Part shown: positions 27,822 through 35,879 of the stretch, piece by piece | Numbering within the stretch: position 1 is the first letter of the stretch | How the letters are laid out: every line of letters starts with the position of its first letter | Assembly (NCBI GenBank): GCA_031271465.1 | Contig: JAISVR010000043.1 | Coordinates: forward strand, 85,650-149,649 | Length of the DNA: 64,000 bases | Source: Prevotellaceae bacterium | GTDB taxonomy: Bacteria; Bacteroidota; Bacteroidia; Bacteroidales; Paludibacteraceae | Reading direction: 5' to 3' | Made by a program: the position numbers and the translations under genes | Notes under the pieces: model-generated | What the model saw: the letters and a program-made list of their open reading frames with translations, nothing else | Databases searched by the model: none | Told to the model about the DNA's origin: nothing

Positions 27822-29408
27822 TTAATAAATCATAACTTCCATTGGCGGTAAGTTTCTCACTAATCCATCGGGACCTTTTGCTTTGATACCCGAAAGGAAG
27901 AATTTTTTATTCCTTGGCAGTTTCTTGATGTAAGTCATCTGCGCAGTCGTAAAATTATCTCCATTTGAAGGTTCTACACTTGTACCCATTGCTTCGGTAA
28001 CATTCAACTCAAAACTGAGTATATCAAATTTTGCTTCAATATCGGCATCGTCCAATTCAGCTCTGAGTTTGGTAACTTCAAGCAAGTTGCTTTTTTTCAT
28101 TTCTCTATCCGCAGGAGTTTTATATTTTCGAGGCGAACCATCTTTCGTATACGGAATAAAGGCTACAGGCGGCGGCAACATTTTTACACGGAAACTTTTT
28201 GCACCCATTGTTTGGGTTTTACCATCAATTTTTGCAACTGCGGTTATCACAACTTCCTGTCCTACCTTTGCAGGACGCACAATGTAACCCTTAGCCGCTC
28301 TGGTAAGAGTACCACCGGTAATACTTGGCGTTACATGCGAAGCCGGCACTCCGGGAACGGAAACACTCACTTCGTTGTCGATACCGGCATAGAAAACATT
28401 CATCTGGTCTGCCGAGATAGTTGCTGTAGGCTCGCCCACATTATAATCCGACTCGAATGGGAAATGTTGAGGACTGCCGTCAGGACGCTTGATACGAATA
28501 TAACCTGCGAACTTCTGTTCTCCAATAGCACTTGCAACTCTTTCGTATTTTCCGTCGGGAACAAGAGTTCCTCCGGTAAAGCTTTTCACATCGCCACCAA
28601 TATATACTTCCGGTTTTTGCGTTGTATCACTTGCTGCTAATACAATTTGCGCCGAGTATTTACTATTCTTAATAACATATTTAGAATTCGGTATCACCAA
28701 TGCTTCAACTTTGTTTACACGAAAATCTTCGGCATCAACTTGACTCTTCAAGTAGGTAATCATCTCGCCTTCGGTATTACGAACATCTGCCTGAATTTTT
28801 GAAAGTATGGTAGTTACTGCTGCAAGCGGCATCATTTCAAAAGTAGCAACACGCCAAGGACGCATTTCACCATCATCATTTCTTTGATCACCTGTATCAA
28901 ATGTTTTTATTATCTGCGACTTTTTTTCAGGGTCGGCAACCAAACCTGCCATATAATCCCGATACTGTTCTATCGCTTTCTGAATCACCTTACCTTGTCC
29001 ACCGTTTTCATCCAAGCACACAGTACCTGCGGCATCTAAATTATCTTTTGCTTCAATGTGATCTAAAGTTCCTTCAGGTCCATCGGCAGTTCTGATAATT
29101 TTAAGTTTTAAAGTATCAATCTGATTGTATAATTCATTCGACTTTTGTTGTACTTCTTTAGCTTTATTCAACCAAGTAGCGATTCGTTGCGAAGGATTCA
29201 TTACATATAAATCTCCGAACTTTTTCATCGTCCCTTCATTTCTATTTACTACTCCTTCGGTACTTACTTTCAGACTGTGTTCCACCATGGTAAACCCTTC
29301 TAAAATACTTGCCGACACATTCAATGCAAGCATCGCAGTAAGTACGATATACATCATACCTATCATTTTCTGCCTCGGGGTTTCCGGACAATTGGTTGCT
29401 CCTCCCAT
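27822..29408 (-). CDS. porM: Type IX secretion motor protein PorM (GldM)
   Basis: The 528-residue protein begins MGGATNCPETPRQKMIG. A single membrane helix follows (about 18-38, MYIVLTAMLALNVSASILEG), then a long periplasmic region with helical and beta domains. The typical YMAGLV, FPFESDYNVGEP and VSVPGVPASHV segments are present. GldM/PorM dimers pair with the GldL/PorL pentamer to make the proton-driven rotary motor that energises T9SS. The gene lies 36 bases before porN and 51 bases after porL. Confidence 0.97.
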   Translation of the reverse strand: MGGATNCPETPRQKMIGMMYIVLTAMLALNVSASILEGFTMVEHSLKVSTEGVVNRNEGTMKKFGDLYVMNPSQRIATWLNKAKEVQQKSNELYNQIDTLKLKIIRTADGPEGTLDHIEAKDNLDAAGTVCLDENGGQGKVIQKAIEQYRDYMAGLVADPEKKSQIIKTFDTGDQRNDDGEMRPWRVATFEMMPLAAVTTILSKIQADVRNTEGEMITYLKSQVDAEDFRVNKVEALVIPNSKYVIKNSKYSAQIVLAASDTTQKPEVYIGGDVKSFTGGTLVPDGKYERVASAIGEQKFAGYIRIKRPDGSPQHFPFESDYNVGEPTATISADQMNVFYAGIDNEVSVSVPGVPASHVTPSITGGTLTRAAKGYIVRPAKVGQEVVITAVAKIDGKTQTMGAKSFRVKMLPPPVAFIPYTKDGSPRKYKTPADREMKKSNLLEVTKLRAELDDADIEAKFDILSFELNVTEAMGTSVEPSNGDNFTTAQMTYIKKLPRNKKFFLSGIKAKGPDGLVRNLPPMEVMIY

Positions 29409-29459
29409 ATTATATTATTCCTTTCTAATTCTGTAAAATTTACATAATATGATTGCAAA

Positions 29460-30320
29460 CTATGCTACTGCATTGAGCATATTTCCATACACACTATTCA
29501 AGTCTGAAACTTGCTTTGTTAATTTGGTTGTTTCGGTTTTATAAGCTTCTACCGAAACTAAAGATTGAGAAACAGCATCTTTTACTTTTCCTAATTCAGC
29601 ATTTACCATCTGTATTGCTTTCGCCTGTCCATCTACTTCTTTCAATTGTAATTCATACACTGCATTGACCGATACAAGCGATTTATTGATACCTTTCACA
29701 ATATTTAGATATTCGCTTGATGATTGCGATGCTGTCGACATTTCAGAGGCAATAGTTTGATATGAACTTACCAGCGCAGCTGACGAAGTATTAATCGCAG
29801 CTTGATTGCTTGCAAATGATGATACATTGTTGGTAGCCGAAGTTAACGAGTCGATAAATTTATCGGTTACACCTTTCAATGAGCCGAGTTCGGAAAGCTG
29901 CGAAGCTGTTTCAGACAAGCGAGAAATACCATCGGAAAGTTTTTGCACATCGTCTTCCGAAAGAGATGGCACACCACTCAAATCAATTGTTCCTCCTTCA
30001 GTACCGCCGGTAATATTTACATTACCACCACCTCCACCACCAAACGATGATGTAGAAAAGCCTTCCATTTCTGCTTCTTCTTCTTCTTTCAATTGCGGGA
30101 ATACATTATCCCAATGATAAGTTTTGTGAGGTTTACCAAAAGCTGTGATAGCAAAAAGTACTGCCTCTGTTCCCATTCCTGCGGTAAGAATCACTGATGC
30201 ACCGGGCCAGTGTTGTATTTTAAAAAGTGCACCAACGATTACAACTGCAGCTCCAAATCCAAAAGCATATCCTACGATTCTCGCCCCACTCGGGGTTTCC
30301 ATCCAATCTCCAATATTCAT
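29460..30320 (-). CDS. porL: Type IX secretion motor protein PorL (GldL)
   Basis: The 286-residue protein has two N-terminal membrane helices, about 15-33 and 41-60. The second carries the conserved glutamate (E52, in GMGTEAVLFA) that in GldL is essential for proton-driven function. FKIQHWPGA joins the helices. A glycine-rich spacer (FGGGGGGNVNITGG, near residues 92-108) leads into a long Ser- and Thr-rich helical cytoplasmic tail. The tail is longer than the membrane part, as usual in this family. It is the stator-like pentamer partner of PorM. Confidence 0.96.
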   Translation of the reverse strand: MNIGDWMETPSGARIVGYAFGFGAAVVIVGALFKIQHWPGASVILTAGMGTEAVLFAITAFGKPHKTYHWDNVFPQLKEEEEAEMEGFSTSSFGGGGGGNVNITGGTEGGTIDLSGVPSLSEDDVQKLSDGISRLSETASQLSELGSLKGVTDKFIDSLTSATNNVSSFASNQAAINTSSAALVSSYQTIASEMSTASQSSSEYLNIVKGINKSLVSVNAVYELQLKEVDGQAKAIQMVNAELGKVKDAVSQSLVSVEAYKTETTKLTKQVSDLNSVYGNMLNAVA

Positions 30321-30374
30321 AATTTCGTAATAAATTTAAGGGTTGTGTTTTTTTATTTTTTATTTGCTATTTAA

Positions 30375-31796
30375 TTAATTTTTCTGTCCTTCAATAAAAC
30401 TTCTAACACATCTGAAGCCAATGTATGATTTTGTTTCTTGTTGATATTCATAAGTTCTCGAACCACATTGCAGATATGCACCTATATCTTTCCAAGAACC
30501 ACCTTTAATTACTTTTCTTCTACGAACATCCGGCTCGTTCGATTTCACATTCACCTGATAATCCGGATTCATATCGTTCACAAAACTCAATGTAGACTCT
30601 GCATAAACCGACGATGTCCATTCCGAAACATTACCAGCCATATCATATAAACCATAGTCGTTTGGCGGATAAGCTGCCACAAAAGAAGTAATCATATAAC
30701 CATCGTCGGTATAGTTACCACGAAGAGGTTTGAAGTTAGCAAGGAAACATCCTTTCGCGGTTCGGATATAATTTCCTCCCCAAGGATACATTGCCAAATC
30801 TCTACCACCGCGAGCGGCATATTCCCACTCAGCTTCGATTGGAAGACGCCAATCTTGCACTAACGGACCACCGGCTTCTACCTGATGTAAGTTAAATAAT
30901 CTGGTTCTCCATACACAGAACGCTGTTGCTTGTTCCCAACTTACTCCTACCACCGGATATTCGCCATAACCGGGGTGTGAGAAATACATCTTCATGTAAG
31001 GTTCGTTGTAAGCATAGGTAAAGTCACGAATCCAGCACAATGTGTCGGGATAGATATTCAAAATCTTTTCAGATATAAAGTCACCTCGACTATTCAAAGG
31101 ACGATAAATTGTTTGATTTACATAGCCACCGTCAACACTATAAACAGTATCTTTCTTTACCATCACATCGGCACTATCTTTAGTAACTCCCAAACCATCT
31201 ACACTTCTATCGTATCTATTTTTCAATGCATTGAATTTGTTTACTTTCTCAGAAGCTTGTTTATAGTCGGCTACCGAGAATCTGTAATTCAAACGCATTG
31301 CATTAAGTTGAGGTACCAAATCAATTGCCTCTTCTCCAACATAAAACATACTGTCTAAAGCACGCTTTTGATCTTCGTTAGGCTTATTCCATGGAATTGG
31401 TTTATCCCAATTCAAATATGGAACAACTTCATTACCTTGTCTATCTTGGGTGATTTTAAACGATTCGTCGCCTCCAATAGCCGGATCAGCCAAGCGTTCA
31501 CGAGCAATGGAATCTCTAACATACATCACAAATTGGCGATATTCACCATTTGTAATTTCGGTTTCGTCCATCCAAAACGCATCGACTGAAACAGTTTTCG
31601 ACTGAGAGTTCATCGCCCAATTTGCCTCCTGGTCATTAGTACCGGTAGTAAACGAACCTCTGTTGATAAACACCATTCCAAATGGGGTCGGGTCTGCATA
31701 CGCACGAGAATAAACTCCTACCAACTCACCATTACCTTTGCTTCCACAGCTTACTAAAGCTAGTACCAAAGCAGAAAAAAACAGAAACTTTTTCAT
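30375..31796 (-). CDS. porK: Type IX secretion lipoprotein PorK (GldK)
   Basis: The 473-residue lipoprotein has a signal ending in the lipobox ALVSCGSKG, so Cys17 is the expected lipidated residue. The mature part has the formylglycine-generating-enzyme-like (sulfatase-modifying factor) fold: FGMVFINRGSFTTG, MDETEITNGEYRQF, VGVSWEQATAFC, RLPIEAEWEYAARGG, YDMAGNVSEWTS and SYIGFRCVRS. GldK proteins are considered non-catalytic members of this fold. With PorN it forms the outer-membrane-associated ring of T9SS. It lies 24 bases after porP. Confidence 0.97.
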   Translation of the reverse strand: MKKFLFFSALVLALVSCGSKGNGELVGVYSRAYADPTPFGMVFINRGSFTTGTNDQEANWAMNSQSKTVSVDAFWMDETEITNGEYRQFVMYVRDSIARERLADPAIGGDESFKITQDRQGNEVVPYLNWDKPIPWNKPNEDQKRALDSMFYVGEEAIDLVPQLNAMRLNYRFSVADYKQASEKVNKFNALKNRYDRSVDGLGVTKDSADVMVKKDTVYSVDGGYVNQTIYRPLNSRGDFISEKILNIYPDTLCWIRDFTYAYNEPYMKMYFSHPGYGEYPVVGVSWEQATAFCVWRTRLFNLHQVEAGGPLVQDWRLPIEAEWEYAARGGRDLAMYPWGGNYIRTAKGCFLANFKPLRGNYTDDGYMITSFVAAYPPNDYGLYDMAGNVSEWTSSVYAESTLSFVNDMNPDYQVNVKSNEPDVRRRKVIKGGSWKDIGAYLQCGSRTYEYQQETKSYIGFRCVRSFIEGQKN

Positions 31797-31820
31797 ATCA
31801 ATTTAAAATATGTTTCACGA

Positions 31821-32792
31821 TTATAAAACTCTAACACTCTTATATTTATTTAATTTTTTTGTCCCTAATTTGAAACTGAACCTCAAAAATAATTCATGTG
31901 AACCTGCCGAATTGACAATAAATTTTGATGTGGGTAAATCAAAAGCATAACCTCCCGACAATCCGTTGGATAAATTTATCCCTAAAAATAAAATCACCGC
32001 ATCTTGATACCTCCAACCTATTCCTCCCCAATACTTCTTGTCCATTTCGAGACGGGCATCAATTTCAGCTTGAAACGAAATGAAATCAGTTTTGTACAAA
32101 AAACTCGGATAAAACCTGAATCGTTCGTTTATAAGCGGCATTTCGCATCCTCCCGTGAGGTAAAATACTCTACCTATAAAACTCTCAATGTTGTCGTCAA
32201 GCTGAAATGTCGGTTCAAAAACATGTAACATCGAAACTCCGGCATACCAATTTTTCGCATTATACCAAGCTCCACAACTAAAATCAACTGCCATTGCATT
32301 AACCGATTGACTCGGAATTTTGCCATCACCTTGTATATTATGGTAATCGCTGGCTACATCTCGAACGCTATCTCCATGTATAGTTTGATTAACAAAACCT
32401 ATATTTCCTCCAAAACTCAAACTCCCCTCTCCCAACCGAAATTTATACGCATACTGCATATTGACCGATTGCGTAGAAAAAATTCCGGCTTTGTCATTAT
32501 AAAAAATCAATCCTGCATTATGCACTTTCCCTGACAGTTTCAAGGGCATATTTGCCGCAAAAAAAGTAGTTTGAGGTGCATTTGGCATTCCTATCCACTG
32601 CAATCGCTGCAAACCGAAAATATTTATTTCATCATTTTCTGCGATTGATGCCGGATTGAAAGTTTCAAAGCCGAACATATACTGACTTATTTGAGCTTCA
32701 GACTGTCCTCTGACAAGAAAACAGTTCACAAACAAACAAGAAATAATCAGTAAAAAACATCTCCCTATTGTATGTAAGCCGTTCTCAAACAA
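31821..32792 (-). CDS. porP: PorP/SprF family type IX secretion outer-membrane protein
   Basis: The 323-residue protein has a signal peptide (about 1-29, ending FLVRGQS). It is followed by the PorP/SprF signature EAQISQYMFGFETFNPASI. Alternating beta strands typical of a small outer-membrane barrel continue to the C-terminus. It is the first gene of the por operon and follows a clear promoter. PorP/SprF proteins are needed for T9SS function or for export of specific type B cargo. The C-terminus (KLNKYKSVRVL) lacks the usual terminal aromatic, which is not unusual for this family. Confidence 0.93.
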   Translation of the reverse strand: MFENGLHTIGRCFLLIISCLFVNCFLVRGQSEAQISQYMFGFETFNPASIAENDEINIFGLQRLQWIGMPNAPQTTFFAANMPLKLSGKVHNAGLIFYNDKAGIFSTQSVNMQYAYKFRLGEGSLSFGGNIGFVNQTIHGDSVRDVASDYHNIQGDGKIPSQSVNAMAVDFSCGAWYNAKNWYAGVSMLHVFEPTFQLDDNIESFIGRVFYLTGGCEMPLINERFRFYPSFLYKTDFISFQAEIDARLEMDKKYWGGIGWRYQDAVILFLGINLSNGLSGGYAFDLPTSKFIVNSAGSHELFLRFSFKLGTKKLNKYKSVRVL

Positions 32793-32837
32793 GCGTATTC
32801 TTTATTTATTTTTACAATCAAACTGTTTTATAAACAG

Positions 32838-32866
32838 CAAAAGTAACAAAATATTGTATACACAAA
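32838..32866 (-). promoter_or_regulatory. porPKLMN operon promoter
   Basis: On the minus strand there is a -33 element TTTG (32863-32866), 17 bases of spacing and a -7 element TACTTTTG (32838-32845). The leader before porP is about 45 bases. The spacing is slightly short of the usual 19. Confidence 0.65.
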
Positions 32867-32903
32867 CACTTTTTGCACAAAAAAACGCTCAAAATGAGTT
32901 TTT

Positions 32904-33125
32904 TTAATATTCTTCTTCATTAAAAAAGAAATCTTCTTTACTCGGATAATCGGGCCAAATATCTTCTATACTTTCATATACTTCGCCTTCATCTTCCATT
33001 TCTTGTAAATTTTCGATAACTTCCAAAGGAGCTCCCGAACGCATGGCATAATCAACTAATTCGTCTTTAGTTGCGGGCCAGGGTGCATCTTCCAATTTTG
33101 AAGCTAATTCGAGTGTCCAATACAT
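32904..33125 (-). CDS. DUF2795 domain protein
   Basis: The 73-residue acidic protein starts MYWTLELASKLEDAPWPATK. It contains DELVDYAMRSGAPLEVIENL, the family signature in which a small helical domain carries the APLEVIENL motif. The C-terminus is strongly acidic (EDFFFNEEEY). Family function is not established. It has its own promoter (33171-33200) and stands between porP and the adenosyltransferase gene. Confidence 0.92.
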   Translation of the reverse strand: MYWTLELASKLEDAPWPATKDELVDYAMRSGAPLEVIENLQEMEDEGEVYESIEDIWPDYPSKEDFFFNEEEY

Positions 33126-33170
33126 GACGCCTTATTTTTTTAACAATGTTTTACTTACTATAATTGCGTG

Positions 33171-33200
33171 CAAAATTAAAAAGAAATCCGATATTAACAA
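33171..33200 (-). promoter_or_regulatory. Promoter of the DUF2795 gene
   Basis: On the minus strand TTG (33198-33200) is followed by 19 bases of spacing and TAATTTTG (33171-33178), matching the Bacteroidota consensus. Confidence 0.65.
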
Positions 33201-33749
33201 CTAATCTTTGAAAAAAACTTTTTCGTTTACTCGATGAGCAATAAATCGCGACAAGACAAATAAATAGTCGGACAAACGATTAACATAGCAATAAATAAAC
33301 TCAAAGTTCTGTAAATCAACATCTAATCGATATAAGCTGCGTTCCATCCGCCGACAAACCGTACGGCATACATGGATATAACTTACGGTAAAATTGTGTT
33401 CTCCTCCCGGTATAATAAATTTTGTTAGTGGCAGAAGATTTTTGTCCATTTCGTCTATTTCTTGTTCTAAAAACTGTATTTCTTCCTGCAATTTTTCGGC
33501 AACTAAAGGGAGTTTATGTTTGCCTGTTTCGGTAGCTAAAAAAGCTCCGACATCAAACAGGAAAGTTTGAATACGCAATATTTTTTCAGCTAAATCTTTT
33601 TCGTCCATACAATTTCGCAACACTCCTAAATGTGCATTCAATTCATCAACAGTACCGTAAGCCTCCAACCGGTTATCGGCTTTTGATACCCGACAACCGC
33701 CTATCAAAGATGTTTGTCCCTTATCGCCCGTTTTAGTGTATATTTTCAT
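33201..33749 (-). CDS. Cob(I)alamin adenosyltransferase, PduO type
   Basis: The 182-residue protein begins MKIYTKTGDKGQTSLIGG, the ATP-binding N-terminus of PduO-type enzymes. It contains RLEAYGTVDELNAHLG, FIIPGG, VCRTVCRRMERSL (conserved Arg and Glu) and YVNRLSDYLFVLSRF. It transfers the adenosyl group of ATP to cob(I)alamin to make coenzyme B12, so the host probably uses adenosylcobalamin enzymes such as methylmalonyl-CoA mutase. It follows the methyltransferase gene by 6 bases on the same strand. Confidence 0.96.
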   Translation of the reverse strand: MKIYTKTGDKGQTSLIGGCRVSKADNRLEAYGTVDELNAHLGVLRNCMDEKDLAEKILRIQTFLFDVGAFLATETGKHKLPLVAEKLQEEIQFLEQEIDEMDKNLLPLTKFIIPGGEHNFTVSYIHVCRTVCRRMERSLYRLDVDLQNFEFIYCYVNRLSDYLFVLSRFIAHRVNEKVFFKD

Positions 33750-33755
33750 AAATAA

Positions 33756-34544
33756 TTAATTTCTAAGTCGATAAAAATAATCTTGTTTTTGTAATTCTGA
33801 GTTGAAATAAACAATACCAAGCGAGAATAAATCGAACGACACGCGCACTTGGGGCTGTTGTTTTATTTCGAGCCAAGCTTCCTGCATGCCTTTCGAATGA
33901 TGAATATCGTCGAAAACAAAAACGCTTGCCTGAGTTATTTTTTTCAAACATTGATAAAAATAATTGAGCGTTGCCTCTTTCGTATGGTTAGCATCGAAGA
34001 AAACGAAACCCACACAGTCTAATTTTTCGAGCAATTCCGGCAAGGTATCGTCAATATTACCTTCGATGAGTTTAACATGGTTCAACCCGCAAACAGCAAG
34101 CGTTCTACGGGCAATTTGTAACGATTGCGAACAACCTTCGAGCGAATAACAAGGCGTAGCTGTATTTACTGCAGCTAAATAGGCAGTGGTAATACCCAGC
34201 GAAGTACCCAATTCAATAATATTGACAGGTTTTGCCGCATTCACCAAACGAAAAAGCAGTTGGGCATATTTTCGTTTTTTAAGCGAGTGGGCTGCTATAG
34301 AAGCTACCCGGCGACGGCGCGAACGACCTGTGCCAAAATCGTTAACAAAAATCGTTTCGCGACTATCGAGCAAACGAACTCGCGCTTCCTCTACCTCCTT
34401 ATATATATAGTAGGGATTTTTCTCTTCAAAAACATTTGTAACCAAATCGAAAGCAAACGGCGAATGTATGCCATGCCCACGAAAATGCCGAGCCTTGACC
34501 CTATAAGCCAAAAATCGTGCAACGGTTTTTAGTCGTTTTTTCAT
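33756..34544 (-). CDS. Class I SAM-dependent methyltransferase
   Basis: The 262-residue protein has a basic N-terminus (MKKRLKTVARFLAYR). The SAM-binding motif I IIELGTSLGITTAYLA lies near residue 114, followed by the acidic ribose contact CYSLEGC and VFFDANHTKE/VFVFDDIHHSKGM in the positions typical of O-methyltransferase-like proteins. Substrate is unknown. No membrane segment or signal was seen. It is the first gene of a pair with the adenosyltransferase. Its promoter -7 element ends only 7 bases before the ATG, so the mRNA may be leaderless. Confidence 0.88.
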   Translation of the reverse strand: MKKRLKTVARFLAYRVKARHFRGHGIHSPFAFDLVTNVFEEKNPYYIYKEVEEARVRLLDSRETIFVNDFGTGRSRRRRVASIAAHSLKKRKYAQLLFRLVNAAKPVNIIELGTSLGITTAYLAAVNTATPCYSLEGCSQSLQIARRTLAVCGLNHVKLIEGNIDDTLPELLEKLDCVGFVFFDANHTKEATLNYFYQCLKKITQASVFVFDDIHHSKGMQEAWLEIKQQPQVRVSFDLFSLGIVYFNSELQKQDYFYRLRN

Positions 34545-34551
34545 AGCGGGG

Positions 34552-34583
34552 CAAAGATAATGGAATTTATTTTATCTTTGCAA
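34552..34583 (-). promoter_or_regulatory. Promoter of the methyltransferase gene (possibly leaderless)
   Basis: On the minus strand TATCTTTG (34552-34559) has TTG (34581-34583) 21 bases upstream. The ATG at 34544 lies 7 bases after the element, where transcription is expected to start. Confidence 0.6.
34573..34580 (+). promoter_or_regulatory. -7 element of the SIMPL gene promoter
   Basis: TATCTTTG on the plus strand lies 34 bases before the SIMPL ATG. No convincing -33 TTTG is seen. It overlaps the divergent methyltransferase promoter. Confidence 0.55.
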
Positions 34584-34614
34584 GGTATTTTCTAACCTTA
34601 AAAATTACATTATC

Positions 34615-35334
34615 ATGTTACAAAAAATTCAAATTGCGGTAGCGGGCACAGTTGTTGCCATCGGTTTAATCTTGCTGGGCGTTTGTATAAACAAGGGTCT
34701 GCAAAGTTTTTCCAACAGAGAAAGAGTGGTAACAGTAAAGGGATTGGCGGAAAAGGAATTTAAAGCCAGTTCTGCCATGGTAAGTATTTCGGTGAGCTGT
34801 TCGGGCGATTTACCAAAAGAACTGTCGGAGAAAACCGAAAAAACGGCGGCAGATATTGCAGCTTATCTCAAAACGATGGGCTATGAAAAGGGAAGCCGCG
34901 TATCGGAAATTGATATTTACGACAGCAAAACTTATTTTGAAAAAGAATGGCAAGATGATATACAAAAATATATCAATGTAAAAAAAGACCGATACAAGGC
35001 GTCGAAAACCCTTTCATTTGAGATAGAAGATGTGGAAAAAGCCGAAGGGGTGAAAAATAAAATCAATCTCGATTTGATAAACAAAAATCTTTCGACCAAT
35101 GTTGAAAATATTTTTACTGACTACCGTTTCGACGAATTGAACAGTATTAAACCCGAACTGATAGCCGAAAGCACGCGAAATGCACGCGAGGCAGGCGAAC
35201 AGTTTGCCAAAGACTCGAAGTCGAAATTGGGTAAAATCAAGACTGCTTCGCAGGGGCAAATTGATTTGCGCTACAACCGGCATACTCAAACCGCACGCGT
35301 GATAAGTAATATTGTTTTCTATTTGGAAGATTGA
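34615..35334 (+). CDS. SIMPL domain (DUF541) protein
   Basis: The 239-residue protein has an N-terminal membrane anchor (about 8-26, VAGTVVAIGLILLGVCI). The SIMPL domain follows: RVVTVKGLAEKEFKASSAMV at its start, a central helical part and NAREAGEQFAKDSKSKLGKI near the end. Family members face the periplasm or outer surface; a general function is not established. The gene is monocistronic, with its own promoter and a strong terminator shared with recX. Confidence 0.92.
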   Translation: MLQKIQIAVAGTVVAIGLILLGVCINKGLQSFSNRERVVTVKGLAEKEFKASSAMVSISVSCSGDLPKELSEKTEKTAADIAAYLKTMGYEKGSRVSEIDIYDSKTYFEKEWQDDIQKYINVKKDRYKASKTLSFEIEDVEKAEGVKNKINLDLINKNLSTNVENIFTDYRFDELNSIKPELIAESTRNAREAGEQFAKDSKSKLGKIKTASQGQIDLRYNRHTQTARVISNIVFYLED

Positions 35335-35350
35335 GAAGAGTGTAGAAATA

Positions 35351-35394
35351 AAATATGCGCTATGAATTGAACGAAATTCATAGCGCATATTTTT
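35351..35394. terminator. Bidirectional terminator between SIMPL gene and recX
   Basis: The perfect 18-bp stem beginning AAATATGCGCTATGAATT has a 6-base loop. A- and T-runs lie on both sides, between two converging genes. Confidence 0.92.
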
Positions 35395-35395
35395 A

Positions 35396-35857
35396 TCACA
35401 ATCTTTTCCACACCTCACCGACAGCCGACAGTTCAAAACCGCGGCTTAGAGCAAAACGGTAGAGTTTGGCACGGCGGTCGGCATCGTTTTTGAATTTCAT
35501 TCCGCGTTGCTTGGCGCGAAGCAATTCAACAAGGGTTTCACAGTAAACTTCGCTGTCAATTTCGGCAAGGGCATCAGCAATAAGCGCGGGGGAAATATTC
35601 TTCATTTTTAAAGCGAAAGCTATTTTTTGCCTGCCCCATTTGTTGAAACGAAATTTGTCGCGCACGAAAGCGTGGGCAAAACGAGCATCATCTAAAAACT
35701 TTTCTTTCGTAAGATAATCGATAATCTTTTCTGCATCCGATGGATTAATGCCCCACGCAAGCAGTTTTTCATTGATGTCTGCCGAACATTTTTCGGAAGC
35801 AGTGCAAAGAGCGGCAGCACGGTGCAAGGCTTGTTCGTATGTGAGTTCTTGCGGCAT
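35396..35857 (-). CDS. recX: Regulatory protein RecX
   Basis: The 153-residue protein has the three-helix repeat arrangement of RecX. Signature stretches include EKIIDYLTKEKFLDDARFAHAF and KWGRQKIAFALKMKNIS. RecX binds RecA filaments and inhibits recombination and SOS activity. It lies 22 bases after parC on the same strand and is probably translated from the same mRNA. Length is typical. Confidence 0.94.
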   Translation of the reverse strand: MPQELTYEQALHRAAALCTASEKCSADINEKLLAWGINPSDAEKIIDYLTKEKFLDDARFAHAFVRDKFRFNKWGRQKIAFALKMKNISPALIADALAEIDSEVYCETLVELLRAKQRGMKFKNDADRRAKLYRFALSRGFELSAVGEVWKRL

Positions 35858-35879
35858 AATACTTGTATTAGATTAAAAC

